From: Raoultibacter massiliensis
GTDB taxonomy: Bacteria; Actinomycetota; Coriobacteriia; Coriobacteriales; Eggerthellaceae
DNA length: 64,000 nucleotides
Direction of reading: 5' to 3'
Assembly: GCF_900199545.1 (NCBI RefSeq)
Contig: NZ_LT962671.1
Coordinates: forward strand, 414,355 to 478,354
The position numbers and the translations under genes were made by a program. How positions within the stretch are numbered: the stretch's first letter is position 1; the number at the start of each line of letters is the position of its first letter. This document shows positions 56,148 to 64,000 of the stretch, in pieces. The notes under the pieces were generated by a model. That model ran no database searches. It saw nothing but the letters and a program-made list of their open reading frames with translations, and was not told the origin of the DNA.

Positions 56148-59100
56148 TCACTTCGATTGCAGCAACTCGATCAGGTCTTCCCTGGAGAGGTTCTCGAGCG
56201 AAACGGTTTCGTCTGCTCTGATGATCTGATCGGCAAGTTCGCTTTTCGCCTCCTGGAGCCTGACTATGCGCTCTTCGATAGTATCCTTTGCGATGATCTT
56301 GTACACGCTGACCATCTTTGTCTGGCCGATTCGATGGGCGCGATCGGTTGCTTGGGTTTGCGCAGCCGAATTCCACCAGGGATCGGTATGGATGACGACG
56401 GATGCCCCTGTGAGGTTGAGGCCCGTCCCCCCTGCTTTGAGCGACATGAGGAACGCCGGGGTATCGTCCTCGTTGAATGCGTTCACGAGCTCGAGGCGCT
56501 TTTTCTTCGCAGTTGCCCCCGTGAGGGTGTAGTAGGGGACGCCCTGATTGTCGAGCCGCTGCGCAACGAGCGCGAGAAAACTGGTGAACTGCGAGAAGAC
56601 GAGCACCTTTTCGCCTGCATCGATCGCGGAATCGATGAGTTCGGCAAGCGTGTCGAGCTTGGCGGCCCCGCCTTCGTAGTTCTCGTACAGCAGATGCGGG
56701 TCGCAGCACAGTTGGCGCAGCTTCGTCAGTTCGGCGAGCACCTCGACCTTCTTCTCGTTGAAGCTCTTATCCTTGCGGTTCTTGCGCTGCTCGGTCAGCG
56801 AATCGCGCAGATGCTGTTCGCTTGCGACGTAGAGACGCCGTTGCTCGCCTTCGAGTTGCGCATACACCACCGATTCGAGCTTGTCGGGCAAATCGGCAAG
56901 CACGTTTTCCTTGAGCCTGCGCAGCATGAACGGACCGACGAGTGCCTGCAGCCTGCGCGCGGCATCTTCGTCGCCGCCCATGATGGACAGCTCGAACCTC
57001 TCGCGGAAGCGCATGTAGGAACCCAAGAGGCCCGGCATGAGGAAATCGAAGATGCTCCACAGCTCGCTCAGCCTGTTTTCCATGGGGGTGCCCGTCAGTG
57101 CGAAGCGATTCCGTGCTTTGATCCGCTTGACGCTGCGCGTCGTGAGCGTGGCGTGGTTTTTGATGTAGTGCGCTTCGTCGAGCGCGCAGCAGAAGAACTC
57201 GCAGCGTTCGTAATCGTCCGAATCGATGCGGAGCAGATCGTAGGAGGTGACGAGTACGTCGTAGCTGCTCGCATCGTTTCTCAGGCGCGCCCGCTCCCGC
57301 TTCGTTCCCGCAACGGCGCACACCCGGAGCTCGGGTGCGAACCGTTCGAATTCCGCCATCCAGTTGTACACGAGCGATGCAGGGCATACGATGAGGCTCG
57401 GTCCGATGGCTTTCGCCTCGGCTCGTCGGGCGAGCAGCAGCGAAATAAGTTGGATCGATTTTCCCAGCCCCATCTCGTCGGCCAGGATGCCGCCGAACCC
57501 GCTATCGACGAGCATGTTCAGCCAGCGGAACCCTTCCGCCTGATATGCCCGGAGCGTTTTTTCGAGCGCAGCGGGCACGGCGTATCTGCCGGGGTCGGGG
57601 TTGCGAAAATTGTCGATGTAGCGGGAAAACGTTTCGTCTCTGCGGGCGTCTTCGAGTTCTTCATCGAGGTAGAACGCGCGGAAAGAGGGCAGATCGATGG
57701 AGCCTTGCGCAAGCTGCTTGGCGGTTATGCTCAGATCTGAGACGATGCGGTCGAGTTCTGCGAGGTCGTAATCTTCCATATCCACGAAGGCGCCGTTTTT
57801 CAGGCGATGGTAGCGTTTGCGCTTCCTGTAGCTTGCAAGCAGGGCGCCGAGCTCTTCGGACGGGAGGTCTTCGGATGACACGAGTAGGTTGATCAGGTTT
57901 CCCGCAAGTGAAAGCCCAAACGAGATGCGGGGCTTGCGATCGACGAGCATCCGGTCGAATGCGGGCGTCGTGAACACGGTGCCGAGGGCTTGGAATTCAG
58001 CTAGCCCGTCGAACAGAAGGCGCGCGACTGATTCCTCGTCTTCAAGGGGAATGCGTTGACCTGGGCCTTTGAAGTAGCGGTTCGCGGCCCTGACGCCGGC
58101 TGTCTCGAGCAGGTCGTCGCGCAGCGGTCCCGGAAGGACGCTCTGCGAATCTGTCTGCGCATCATCTGCGAAAAGGTCGTAGTGCCGCGCGTCGTAGACG
58201 GCTTTCGCTTCGCAGGTAACTGCTTTGTCGTCTTTGTCGAAGTAGAATTCCAGGCGGCAGGGAACGGGACGGTAGGCATCGATTTCGGCGGGTGCCTGAA
58301 CGTGCAGGTGATTTTCGATCGACGGCAGCACGGTGGCGCAGAACAGCGGCATGTCGGCGGCGTTGACGAACAGCCTGTCGTCGTCGCTGTCGTAGACATT
58401 GCGCAGGAAATCGGCGCAACGTGCGAACCCGGGCGAGCAGCGGAAGAGGGCGTCGCCCTGCCAAAGGTACATGCGGTCACCGTGTGCGGCGAACGGGATC
58501 GTGCTGTCGCGGGCGATCGCGTAGCCGTCCGCGCCCACCTTGTTGAGCTTGATGTCGATGTCGGGATCGGCGTGCACGATGCTCGCCTGCGCGATCGACC
58601 GTACGCCGTAGTCGGTTCCTTCTATGCGGAAGACGGTTCCGTCAAGCAGATCGGCGAGCTCGATGAGCTCGGCATCGGAAAGCTCGAGATCGCGCCCCGT
58701 ATCGTCGCGGCCACGGTAGCGCCACGAGGCCGCATCGTTGGCATGGCTGCGCACTGAAACCGCCTTGTCGAGAAACGCGGCGATTGCCCGCCCCCGATCG
58801 GTCAACATGGCGGGCGCGTGGGTGAATTCGAGCTTCTTGCCGTAGGCGAAGCGCTCTCCTTTCCGCATACGGCCGACGAATTCGGAAATGCTCTTCATGA
58901 CGTAGGACCCGTTGGGGCCGGAAACCTTGAAATGAGCGGTCCAGCGGTTGTATCCGTAGCCGAGCGTGGTTTCGATATCGATGAACCCCGCCTCATCGGA
59001 TGCTGAAACCTGCCGGCTGCGCTCCATGAACGCGGCGATGCTCGTGGAGGTGGTTTGCGCTGTCGGGCGCTTTTCGGTGAAACCGAGGAATCGTTCGGGG

Positions 59101-59399
59101 TGGTCGTTGTAGGAGAGCACGAGCGCGGCGCAGTGCTTGCACATGCCGTCGTAGGAGGCCATGGCGGGGCAGGTGCAGGAGTAATCGAGTATGCAATCGT
59201 CCTCTTCGTCGAAGATGACGGAGGTGCGGTAACGTTCGTTCCACCCGCTGCTCCCCACGAAAAACGCGCTCAACGCCGTTTCCGATTCGTCGTAGCGGCA
59301 CTGCTTGGTGAGGATGCTTCTATCCGAGGCTGCGATCTTGAGGGCGCGCTGGTACGTGCGCGGATAGCACAAGCGGCCGATCTCTTCCTCTGAAATCAT
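56148..59399 (-). CDS. SNF2-family helicase with SWIM zinc finger
   Basis: A 1083-residue protein. The N-terminus has a SWIM finger (CTCPAMASYDGMCKHC). The C-terminal half is a Swi2/Snf2 ATPase: DEMGLGKSIQLI (Walker A), DEAHYIKN (DEAH), TGTPMENRL, KAGGTGLNLTGA and QATDRAHRIGQ. It would move along duplex DNA and remodel bound proteins; exact role unknown. The ATG at 59399 follows GGAAAGGA. Confidence 0.92.
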   Translation of the reverse strand: MISEEEIGRLCYPRTYQRALKIAASDRSILTKQCRYDESETALSAFFVGSSGWNERYRTSVIFDEEDDCILDYSCTCPAMASYDGMCKHCAALVLSYNDHPERFLGFTEKRPTAQTTSTSIAAFMERSRQVSASDEAGFIDIETTLGYGYNRWTAHFKVSGPNGSYVMKSISEFVGRMRKGERFAYGKKLEFTHAPAMLTDRGRAIAAFLDKAVSVRSHANDAASWRYRGRDDTGRDLELSDAELIELADLLDGTVFRIEGTDYGVRSIAQASIVHADPDIDIKLNKVGADGYAIARDSTIPFAAHGDRMYLWQGDALFRCSPGFARCADFLRNVYDSDDDRLFVNAADMPLFCATVLPSIENHLHVQAPAEIDAYRPVPCRLEFYFDKDDKAVTCEAKAVYDARHYDLFADDAQTDSQSVLPGPLRDDLLETAGVRAANRYFKGPGQRIPLEDEESVARLLFDGLAEFQALGTVFTTPAFDRMLVDRKPRISFGLSLAGNLINLLVSSEDLPSEELGALLASYRKRKRYHRLKNGAFVDMEDYDLAELDRIVSDLSITAKQLAQGSIDLPSFRAFYLDEELEDARRDETFSRYIDNFRNPDPGRYAVPAALEKTLRAYQAEGFRWLNMLVDSGFGGILADEMGLGKSIQLISLLLARRAEAKAIGPSLIVCPASLVYNWMAEFERFAPELRVCAVAGTKRERARLRNDASSYDVLVTSYDLLRIDSDDYERCEFFCCALDEAHYIKNHATLTTRSVKRIKARNRFALTGTPMENRLSELWSIFDFLMPGLLGSYMRFRERFELSIMGGDEDAARRLQALVGPFMLRRLKENVLADLPDKLESVVYAQLEGEQRRLYVASEQHLRDSLTEQRKNRKDKSFNEKKVEVLAELTKLRQLCCDPHLLYENYEGGAAKLDTLAELIDSAIDAGEKVLVFSQFTSFLALVAQRLDNQGVPYYTLTGATAKKKRLELVNAFNEDDTPAFLMSLKAGGTGLNLTGASVVIHTDPWWNSAAQTQATDRAHRIGQTKMVSVYKIIAKDTIEERIVRLQEAKSELADQIIRADETVSLENLSREDLIELLQSK

Positions 59400-59427
59400 G
59401 CGGTCCTTTCCGTCTGGAACATGCAAC

Positions 59428-59470
59428 AAGCCGAACCGCTTTTCGCCAATCGAACGGTTCGGCTTGCATC
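59428..59470 (-). terminator. Terminator after the aminotransferase gene
   Basis: Read on the reverse strand, GCAAGCCGAACCG pairs with CGGTTCGGCTTG around a 16-base loop. The T-run is weak (TTGTTGC). Confidence 0.6.
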
Positions 59471-59486
59471 GCAGATTGCTTTTCGC

Positions 59487-60776
59487 CTATGCCCCGAGCA
59501 GCTTTTCCACGCTGGCGAGCTTTACGCAGCAGACGAACACGTCCATGGCCGCTTCGAGCTCTTCGAGCGGGGGCAAGGTGGGGGCGATGCGGATGTTGCT
59601 GTCTTTCGGGTCGTTTTTGTACGGATACGTGGCGCCGGCGCCGGTCATGACCACGCCTGCCTCCTTGGCCAGGCCGACGATGCGCTTTGCGGTTCCTTCG
59701 GGCGCATCGAACGAGACGAAGTAGCCGCCGCGCGGGTTGCTCCACGTGCCGCAGCCCGTTTCTCCGAGGCCCGCTTCGAGCTTTTGGCAGACAAGCTCGA
59801 ATTTCGGGCGCACGATGGCGGCGTGCTTCGCCATGTGGCGAGCGAGGCCGTCGGCATCGTGCAGGAAGCGGACGTGGCGCAGCTGGTTGAGCTTGTCGTG
59901 CCCGATGGTCTGAACGCCCATGCGCGCCTTGATCTCGGCGATGTTTTCGGGGCTTGCGGCCATGGCGGAGATGCCCGCGCCGGGGAAGGTGACCTTCGAG
60001 GTGGATGCGAACTTGAAGTAGCGGTGCGCGTTGCCCGCCTCGATGCACGCATCGCCGATGTCCATGAGGTGGTCCTGCTCCGCGGCATCCTCGTAGAGAT
60101 GATGCACGCAGTAGGCGTTGTCCCAGAATATACGGAAATCTTCGGCTGCGCATTCCATTTCGGCGAGGCGCGTGACGACTTCGTCGGAGTAGGTGACGCC
60201 GCCGGGGTTCGAGTACTTCGGCACGCACCAGATGCCCTTGATCGATTCGTCTTGGGCGACGAGGCGCTCCACCTCGTCCATGTCGGGGCCGTCGGCGAGC
60301 ATGGGCACGTTGATCATTTCGATGCCGAACGCCTCGGTCACGCCGAAATGGCGGTCGTAGCCAGGTACGGGGCAGATCCATTTGACGGTGTCGAGCTTGC
60401 ACCACGGCGTCGAGCCGAGCGTGCCGAACATCCAGCAGCGGGCGACGGCGTCGTACATGATGTTCAGGCTCGCGTTGCCGAAGATTATGACGTTTTCCGC
60501 CTCGTCGTCGAGCATCGAAGCCATGAACCGTTTCGCTTCGGGCAGCCCGTCGACTACGCCGTAGTTGCGGCAGTCGGTTCCGTCTTCGCTTTTGAAATCG
60601 GCATCGGAGGCGATGATGTCGAGCATCGGCATACTCAGATCGAGCTGGGCTGCGGCAGGCTTTCCCCGTGCCATGTTGAGCTTGAGCTCTTTGGCTTTGA
60701 ATCCTGCGTACTCTTCTTCAAGCTGCCTGCGCAGCTCCTCAAGTTCGCCCGTCGATAGGTCTGCATAAGTCGGCAT
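59487..60776 (-). CDS. PLP-dependent aminotransferase, aspartate aminotransferase Ic-like
   Basis: A 429-residue fold-type I aminotransferase. Seen: NMARGKPAAAQLDLS near the start, YGVVDGLPEAKRF, GNASLNIMYDA, KYSNPGGVTYS, and FASTSKVTFPGAGIS with the PLP-binding lysine. This resembles the Ic subgroup of aspartate aminotransferases found in actinobacteria. The ATG at 60776 follows GAAAGGAAA. Confidence 0.85.
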   Translation of the reverse strand: MPTYADLSTGELEELRRQLEEEYAGFKAKELKLNMARGKPAAAQLDLSMPMLDIIASDADFKSEDGTDCRNYGVVDGLPEAKRFMASMLDDEAENVIIFGNASLNIMYDAVARCWMFGTLGSTPWCKLDTVKWICPVPGYDRHFGVTEAFGIEMINVPMLADGPDMDEVERLVAQDESIKGIWCVPKYSNPGGVTYSDEVVTRLAEMECAAEDFRIFWDNAYCVHHLYEDAAEQDHLMDIGDACIEAGNAHRYFKFASTSKVTFPGAGISAMAASPENIAEIKARMGVQTIGHDKLNQLRHVRFLHDADGLARHMAKHAAIVRPKFELVCQKLEAGLGETGCGTWSNPRGGYFVSFDAPEGTAKRIVGLAKEAGVVMTGAGATYPYKNDPKDSNIRIAPTLPPLEELEAAMDVFVCCVKLASVEKLLGA

Positions 60777-60889
60777 TGTGTTTCCTTTCACCGTCTCGCC
60801 CGATAGATGCATCAAAAAGAAGGAGGATACTCCATTGAGATAAAGTATAATCCCACCGTATTGTTCATTATAGGGGAAGAAGCGAATAC

Positions 60890-62452
60890 ATGGTTTCCAA
60901 CGATTTCTGGGTATTGCTCGCCATGCTCATCTACTTCATCGTCGTGGTCGTCATCGGCTTTGTGTACGCAAAGAAGTCGAACGCCTCGTCCGAGAATTAT
61001 TTTCTCGGCGGTCGCAGTCTCGGCCCATGGCTTACGGCTCTGTCGGCGGAGGCGTCCGACATGTCGGGATGGCTGCTTATGGGTTTGCCCGGTGTGGCGT
61101 ATTTCACCGGCGCATCCGATGCCATGTGGACGGCTATCGGTTTGGCTCTCGGCACGTATCTGAACTGGAAAATCGTGGCAAGGCGCCTGCGCAAGTACTC
61201 GGAAGTGGCCAACAACTCCATCACGTTGCCCGATTTCTTCTCGAACCGCTTTCATGACAAGAAGAACATCCTGATGACAATCGCTGCGATTATCATCCTG
61301 TTGTTCTTCTGCATTTACGTGGGCAGCTGCTTTGTTACGTGCGGCAAGCTGTTCTCGACGCTGTTCGGGCTCGACTACGCAACCATGATGGTTCTGGGTG
61401 CGCTCATCGTGTTCCTCTATACGTTCGTGGGCGGTTACCTTTCGGTTTGCACGACCGATCTTGTGCAGGGCATGCTCATGGTCACGGCGCTCGTGGTCGT
61501 ATTCGTGGGCAGCGTTACGGCTGCCGGCGGCGTGGACAACACGGTGGCGTTCCTACAGGGCATCCCCGGGTTCTTGAGCGGCACTCATATGGCTGCCCCC
61601 GTGCTCGATTCCGCCGGGCAGCAGATCGTCGAAGAGGGGATGCCCCTGTTCGGTGCTCCGAACGAGTACGGCCTTGTCACGATCATCTCGGGCCTCGTGT
61701 GGGGCCTCGGCTACTTCGGCATGCCGCAGGTTCTCGTGCGCTTCATGAGCGTGCGCCATTCCGACGAGATCAAGAAATCGCGTATCATCGCGACGGTCTG
61801 GGTTGTGGTTTCGCTGAGCGCCGCCGTTCTCATCGGCCTTATCGGCCGCGCGGTCATCCCGACCGAGTTTCTTACGCAGTCGGCAGCCGAAAACGTGTTC
61901 ATCGTGTTGTCGCAGATGCTTCTGCCGGCGTTCTTCTGCGGCCTTGTCGTGTCGGGCATCTTCGCCGCATCGATGAGCTCGTCGTCTTCGTACCTGCTCA
62001 TTTCGGGCTCGGCCGTTGCAACCAATATCTTCAAGGGCCTCATCAAGAAGGATGCGACCGATCGCCAGGTTATGATCGTCGCGCGTCTGACGCTCGTGGT
62101 CGTGCTTCTGTTCGGCATCGTGATCGCCCTCGACGAGAACTCGTCGATCTTCAGCGTCGTGTCGTACGCATGGGCCGGGTTCGGCGCGTCGTTCGGTCCG
62201 CTTATGCTCATGAGCCTGTACTGGCGTCGCACGAATCTGCCCGGAGCTGTTGCGGGCATGGTTGTGGGCGCGGTTACCGTGCTCGTATGGAACGCGTTTA
62301 TCAAGCCCCTTGGCGGATGGTTCGGCATCTACGAGCTGTTTCCGGCGTTCGTACTCGGCCTGCTGGCCATCATCGTGGTGTCTCTGGCAACCAAGGAGCC
62401 TTCGAAAGAGGTTACCGACGAGTTCGACAACTACTTGGAGGCCGACGTTTAG
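60890..62452 (+). CDS. putP: Sodium/proline symporter
   Basis: A 520-residue, about thirteen-segment member of the sodium:solute symporter family. Typical PutP stretches: ENYFLGGRSLGPWLTALSAEASDMSGWLLMG (core here split), FFSNRFHDKKN, and FVGGYLSVCTTDLVQG. It imports proline with Na+. It is divergent from the aminotransferase gene; TATAAT at 60846-60851 is a candidate -10. Confidence 0.88.
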   Translation: MVSNDFWVLLAMLIYFIVVVVIGFVYAKKSNASSENYFLGGRSLGPWLTALSAEASDMSGWLLMGLPGVAYFTGASDAMWTAIGLALGTYLNWKIVARRLRKYSEVANNSITLPDFFSNRFHDKKNILMTIAAIIILLFFCIYVGSCFVTCGKLFSTLFGLDYATMMVLGALIVFLYTFVGGYLSVCTTDLVQGMLMVTALVVVFVGSVTAAGGVDNTVAFLQGIPGFLSGTHMAAPVLDSAGQQIVEEGMPLFGAPNEYGLVTIISGLVWGLGYFGMPQVLVRFMSVRHSDEIKKSRIIATVWVVVSLSAAVLIGLIGRAVIPTEFLTQSAAENVFIVLSQMLLPAFFCGLVVSGIFAASMSSSSSYLLISGSAVATNIFKGLIKKDATDRQVMIVARLTLVVVLLFGIVIALDENSSIFSVVSYAWAGFGASFGPLMLMSLYWRRTNLPGAVAGMVVGAVTVLVWNAFIKPLGGWFGIYELFPAFVLGLLAIIVVSLATKEPSKEVTDEFDNYLEADV

Positions 62453-62474
62453 GCATCGATTTGCCTGGCGTCTC

Positions 62475-62511
62475 AAAGGCGGCTGCGGCGATGGTGCCGT
62501 GGCCGCTTTTT
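62475..62511 (+). terminator. Terminator after putP
   Basis: GCGGC pairs with GCCGC around an inner partly paired loop, followed by TTTTT. Confidence 0.7.
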
Positions 62512-62580
62512 GCATGTTCGGGTGGGGTTTTCGGGGCGTGCAGCATTGCGCGAAACAGCTTCCTCACGCGAAATGACCTC

Positions 62581-62741
62581 AAAATGGCGGTCAAGGCAAG
62601 CTTCTGTCGCCATTTGGAGTCGTCGATGGCCGTTTGCAGCGCCGCTTGAGTTCAGTCACGAGCGTTTCCCCTGGTCGCGAAAATAAAATAAGTTACCTAC
62701 CGGATGAAAACTTGACAGAAGCTTGCCTTGGCTGCCATTTT
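62581..62741. repeat. MITE-like inverted-repeat element, copy 2
   Basis: A 27-base terminal inverted repeat with two mismatches (62581-62607 and 62715-62741; arm begins AAAATGGCGGTC) around about 107 bases. It shares arms, internal AAATAAGTTAC and the right flank (CAAGGGA..T.CTTA.AC) with the element at 36912-37082. The arms show compensated and uncompensated changes, so it is an older copy. Confidence 0.85.
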
Positions 62742-62779
62742 CGGCATGTTTTTCACAAGGGAGGTTCTTATACATCTCT

Positions 62780-62908
62780 CATCGGCTTTGCGGTGGCGAA
62801 TGGAACGCGCATGTCGGGTATCCATCGGCTTTGCGGTGGCGAATGGAACGTGCGTGCCGGGTATCCATCGGCTTTGCGGCGGCGAGTAGAGCGCGCATGT
62901 CGGGCATC
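62780..62908. repeat. 43-base tandem repeat, three copies
   Basis: Copies begin with CATCGGCTTTGCGG at 62780, 62823 and 62866. The first two differ at few positions; the third is more diverged. The period is not a multiple of three and no gene crosses it. Confidence 0.85.
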
Positions 62909-63139
62909 CTTTGGCCGTCGTCGACGGAGTCGGGTACGGGTCGAACATGGGATGATCCGGGTGCGGCGAACCGCGTGATCGAGGGGCTTCTCGACTCGCT
63001 CTAGAAAGAAATCGCGGTTCATGGTCGTATATTTCTGCAAGAGGAGGCTCCAGTTCGTCCTGCGGGTAGCCTAGAACGAACGTTCGTGCGATACTATGTT
63101 TTCACGGAATCAGGGCACTGGGAAGAAAGCGATGCGGCC

Positions 63140-64000
63140 ATGGAAGCAGCGAACAGTTCGAATACGGAGGAAGGTACGGCTGCGGAAGGCGAGCGGGTCG
63201 TCTCGGGTCATCCGTCCTCGTCGTCGGATGCCCTTGCGGCTGCTTCGGGCTCCGCTCGCAACGCATCGTCGGGCACCCTCGCAGCTGATGCGGGTGCCGT
63301 ACACATTGCATCGCAACAAGCCGCAGGCGCGAACGCTTCCGTACTCGCACGCTTTTCCGATGGGGTGCGCGGATGGTTTCTCGATACGTTCCCGGCGCCG
63401 ACGCCTTTGCAGGAGCGTGCTTGGGAAGTTGTCGCGCGCAAAGAGAACGCGCTCGTCATCGCCCCGACTGGATCGGGCAAGACGCTCGCGGCGTTTTTGT
63501 TCGCGATCGATGCGCTCATGCGGGAGAGGGCGGCCTTTCCAGAGGTAGGTGCGGGAGGGGGAACCGGTGCCGAGGGCGGTGCGGGGTCGGAAGTCGGTGC
63601 GAGGGATGCAGCCGCCGCGGGCGGTGCGGAATTTGAGGAGGCTGCGAGGGATGCAGCCGCCGACGCCGTTGCGAAGCCGGAAAAAGCCGCAGGAGGCAAG
63701 CGGGCGAAAAGCGCTTCGTTGCCCGTGAAGGGCGTGCGCGTGCTTTACGTTTCGCCGCTGAAGGCGCTCGGGGCCGATGTCGAGCGCAATTTGCAGGAGC
63801 CGCTCGCGGGCATTGCGCAGCGCATCGCGCAGGCGGGGGCGGCCATGCCGTCTGTGCGCACCGGCATGCGTACCGGCGATACGACGCCCGAAGAGCGTCG
63901 GGCCCTCGTGCGCCATCCCCCCGACCTCCTCCTCACCACGCCTGAGGCGCTTTACCTCCTGCTCCCCCCCAAAGCTCGGGAAACGGTGCGCACGGTGGGT
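63140..64000 (+). CDS. lhr: Lhr-type large helicase, 5' part, cut by window end
   Basis: 287 residues, open at the right edge. A low-complexity Ala/Ser-rich N-terminus (1-70) precedes the helicase core: PAPTPLQERAW (Q-like motif), APTGSGKTLAAFL (Walker A), VRVLYVSPLKALGADVERNL (motif Ia), RTGDTT and LLTTPEALYLLL, as in Lhr, an SF2 helicase of DNA repair. Between motifs I and Ia there is an Ala/Gly-rich insertion of about 60 residues, coded by repeated DNA. The ATG at 63140 follows GGGAAGAAAG. Confidence 0.85.
   Translation, partial: MEAANSSNTEEGTAAEGERVVSGHPSSSSDALAAASGSARNASSGTLAADAGAVHIASQQAAGANASVLARFSDGVRGWFLDTFPAPTPLQERAWEVVARKENALVIAPTGSGKTLAAFLFAIDALMRERAAFPEVGAGGGTGAEGGAGSEVGARDAAAAGGAEFEEAARDAAADAVAKPEKAAGGKRAKSASLPVKGVRVLYVSPLKALGADVERNLQEPLAGIAQRIAQAGAAMPSVRTGMRTGDTTPEERRALVRHPPDLLLTTPEALYLLLPPKARETVRTVG

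Larger units (their letters stand above)
62512..63139. other. Repeat-rich gene-free region between putP and lhr
   Basis: About 630 bases with inverted-repeat element copy 2, a 43-base tandem repeat, and no credible gene. Confidence 0.6.

Noticed and set aside
62780..62908. Possible CRISPR array.
   Set aside because: The 43-base units are contiguous tandem copies with no unique spacers, and no cas genes are present.

Overview
The window looks like a chromosomal segment of an anaerobic, high-GC member of the Eggerthellaceae (Coriobacteriia, the Eggerthella/Gordonibacter/Adlercreutzia/Raoultibacter group). The grounds are several soluble and exported DMSO-reductase-superfamily molybdoenzymes packed together, LuxR regulators whose DNA-binding domain is fused to about twelve membrane segments, pyruvate:ferredoxin oxidoreductase, a K+-independent-type membrane pyrophosphatase, and an actinobacterial-style L2-to-SecY ribosomal run with zinc-type S14. 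The genus is inference; there is no 16S gene here.

Region 1 (1-11.3 kb) is a molybdoenzyme locus: an MFS transporter, two paralogous cytoplasmic large subunits (2014-4344, 5874-8240), each followed at once by a small two-cluster Fe-S protein, one shared TorD-type chaperone, a DUF1883-like protein, a SlyD-like prolyl isomerase, a Cys-rich mini-protein and a membrane-fused LuxR regulator. The layout fits the cytosolic catechol/aryl dehydroxylase loci described from gut Eggerthellaceae; the substrate cannot be read from sequence.

Region 2 (12.0-25.2 kb) encodes two large subunits of the pyrogallol-phloroglucinol transhydroxylase type, one complete Fe-S/beta-barrel small subunit, and a free-standing 102-residue protein that is only the barrel domain of such a small subunit. 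It continues with an MFS transporter, an L-fucose-isomerase-fold protein, a small unknown protein, and a reverse-strand MFS plus a second membrane-LuxR. My reading is an inducible pathway for a plant-derived aromatic: uptake, hydroxyl transfer or removal on the ring, and perhaps later ring processing. In both large subunits two residues placed in the Pelobacter substrate pocket (Tyr152, Arg153) appear replaced, so the substrate probably differs from pyrogallol.

Region 3 (25.5-47.2 kb) is mostly housekeeping: a degenerate-GGDEF/EAL membrane protein, then L2-S19-L22-S3-L16-L29-S17-L14-L24-L5-S14-S8-L6-L18-S5-L30-L15-secY. The usual S10/L3/L4/L23 start and the map/infA/L36/S13 end are absent, and adk sits 0.9 kb beyond secY behind a 171-bp inverted-repeat element. 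Then come a large membrane protein, a lone vsr endonuclease gene, nifJ and hppA.

Region 4 (47.4-64 kb) has a second type of inverted-repeat element, an exported DmsA/DmsB/TorD-like set lacking a DmsC anchor, a two-component system whose sensor carries a CxxCH haem motif, a PAS-GGDEF-EAL protein, an SNF2 helicase with SWIM zinc finger, an aminotransferase, PutP, another copy of the first inverted-repeat element, a 43-bp x 3 tandem repeat, and the 5' part of an Lhr-type helicase cut by the window end.
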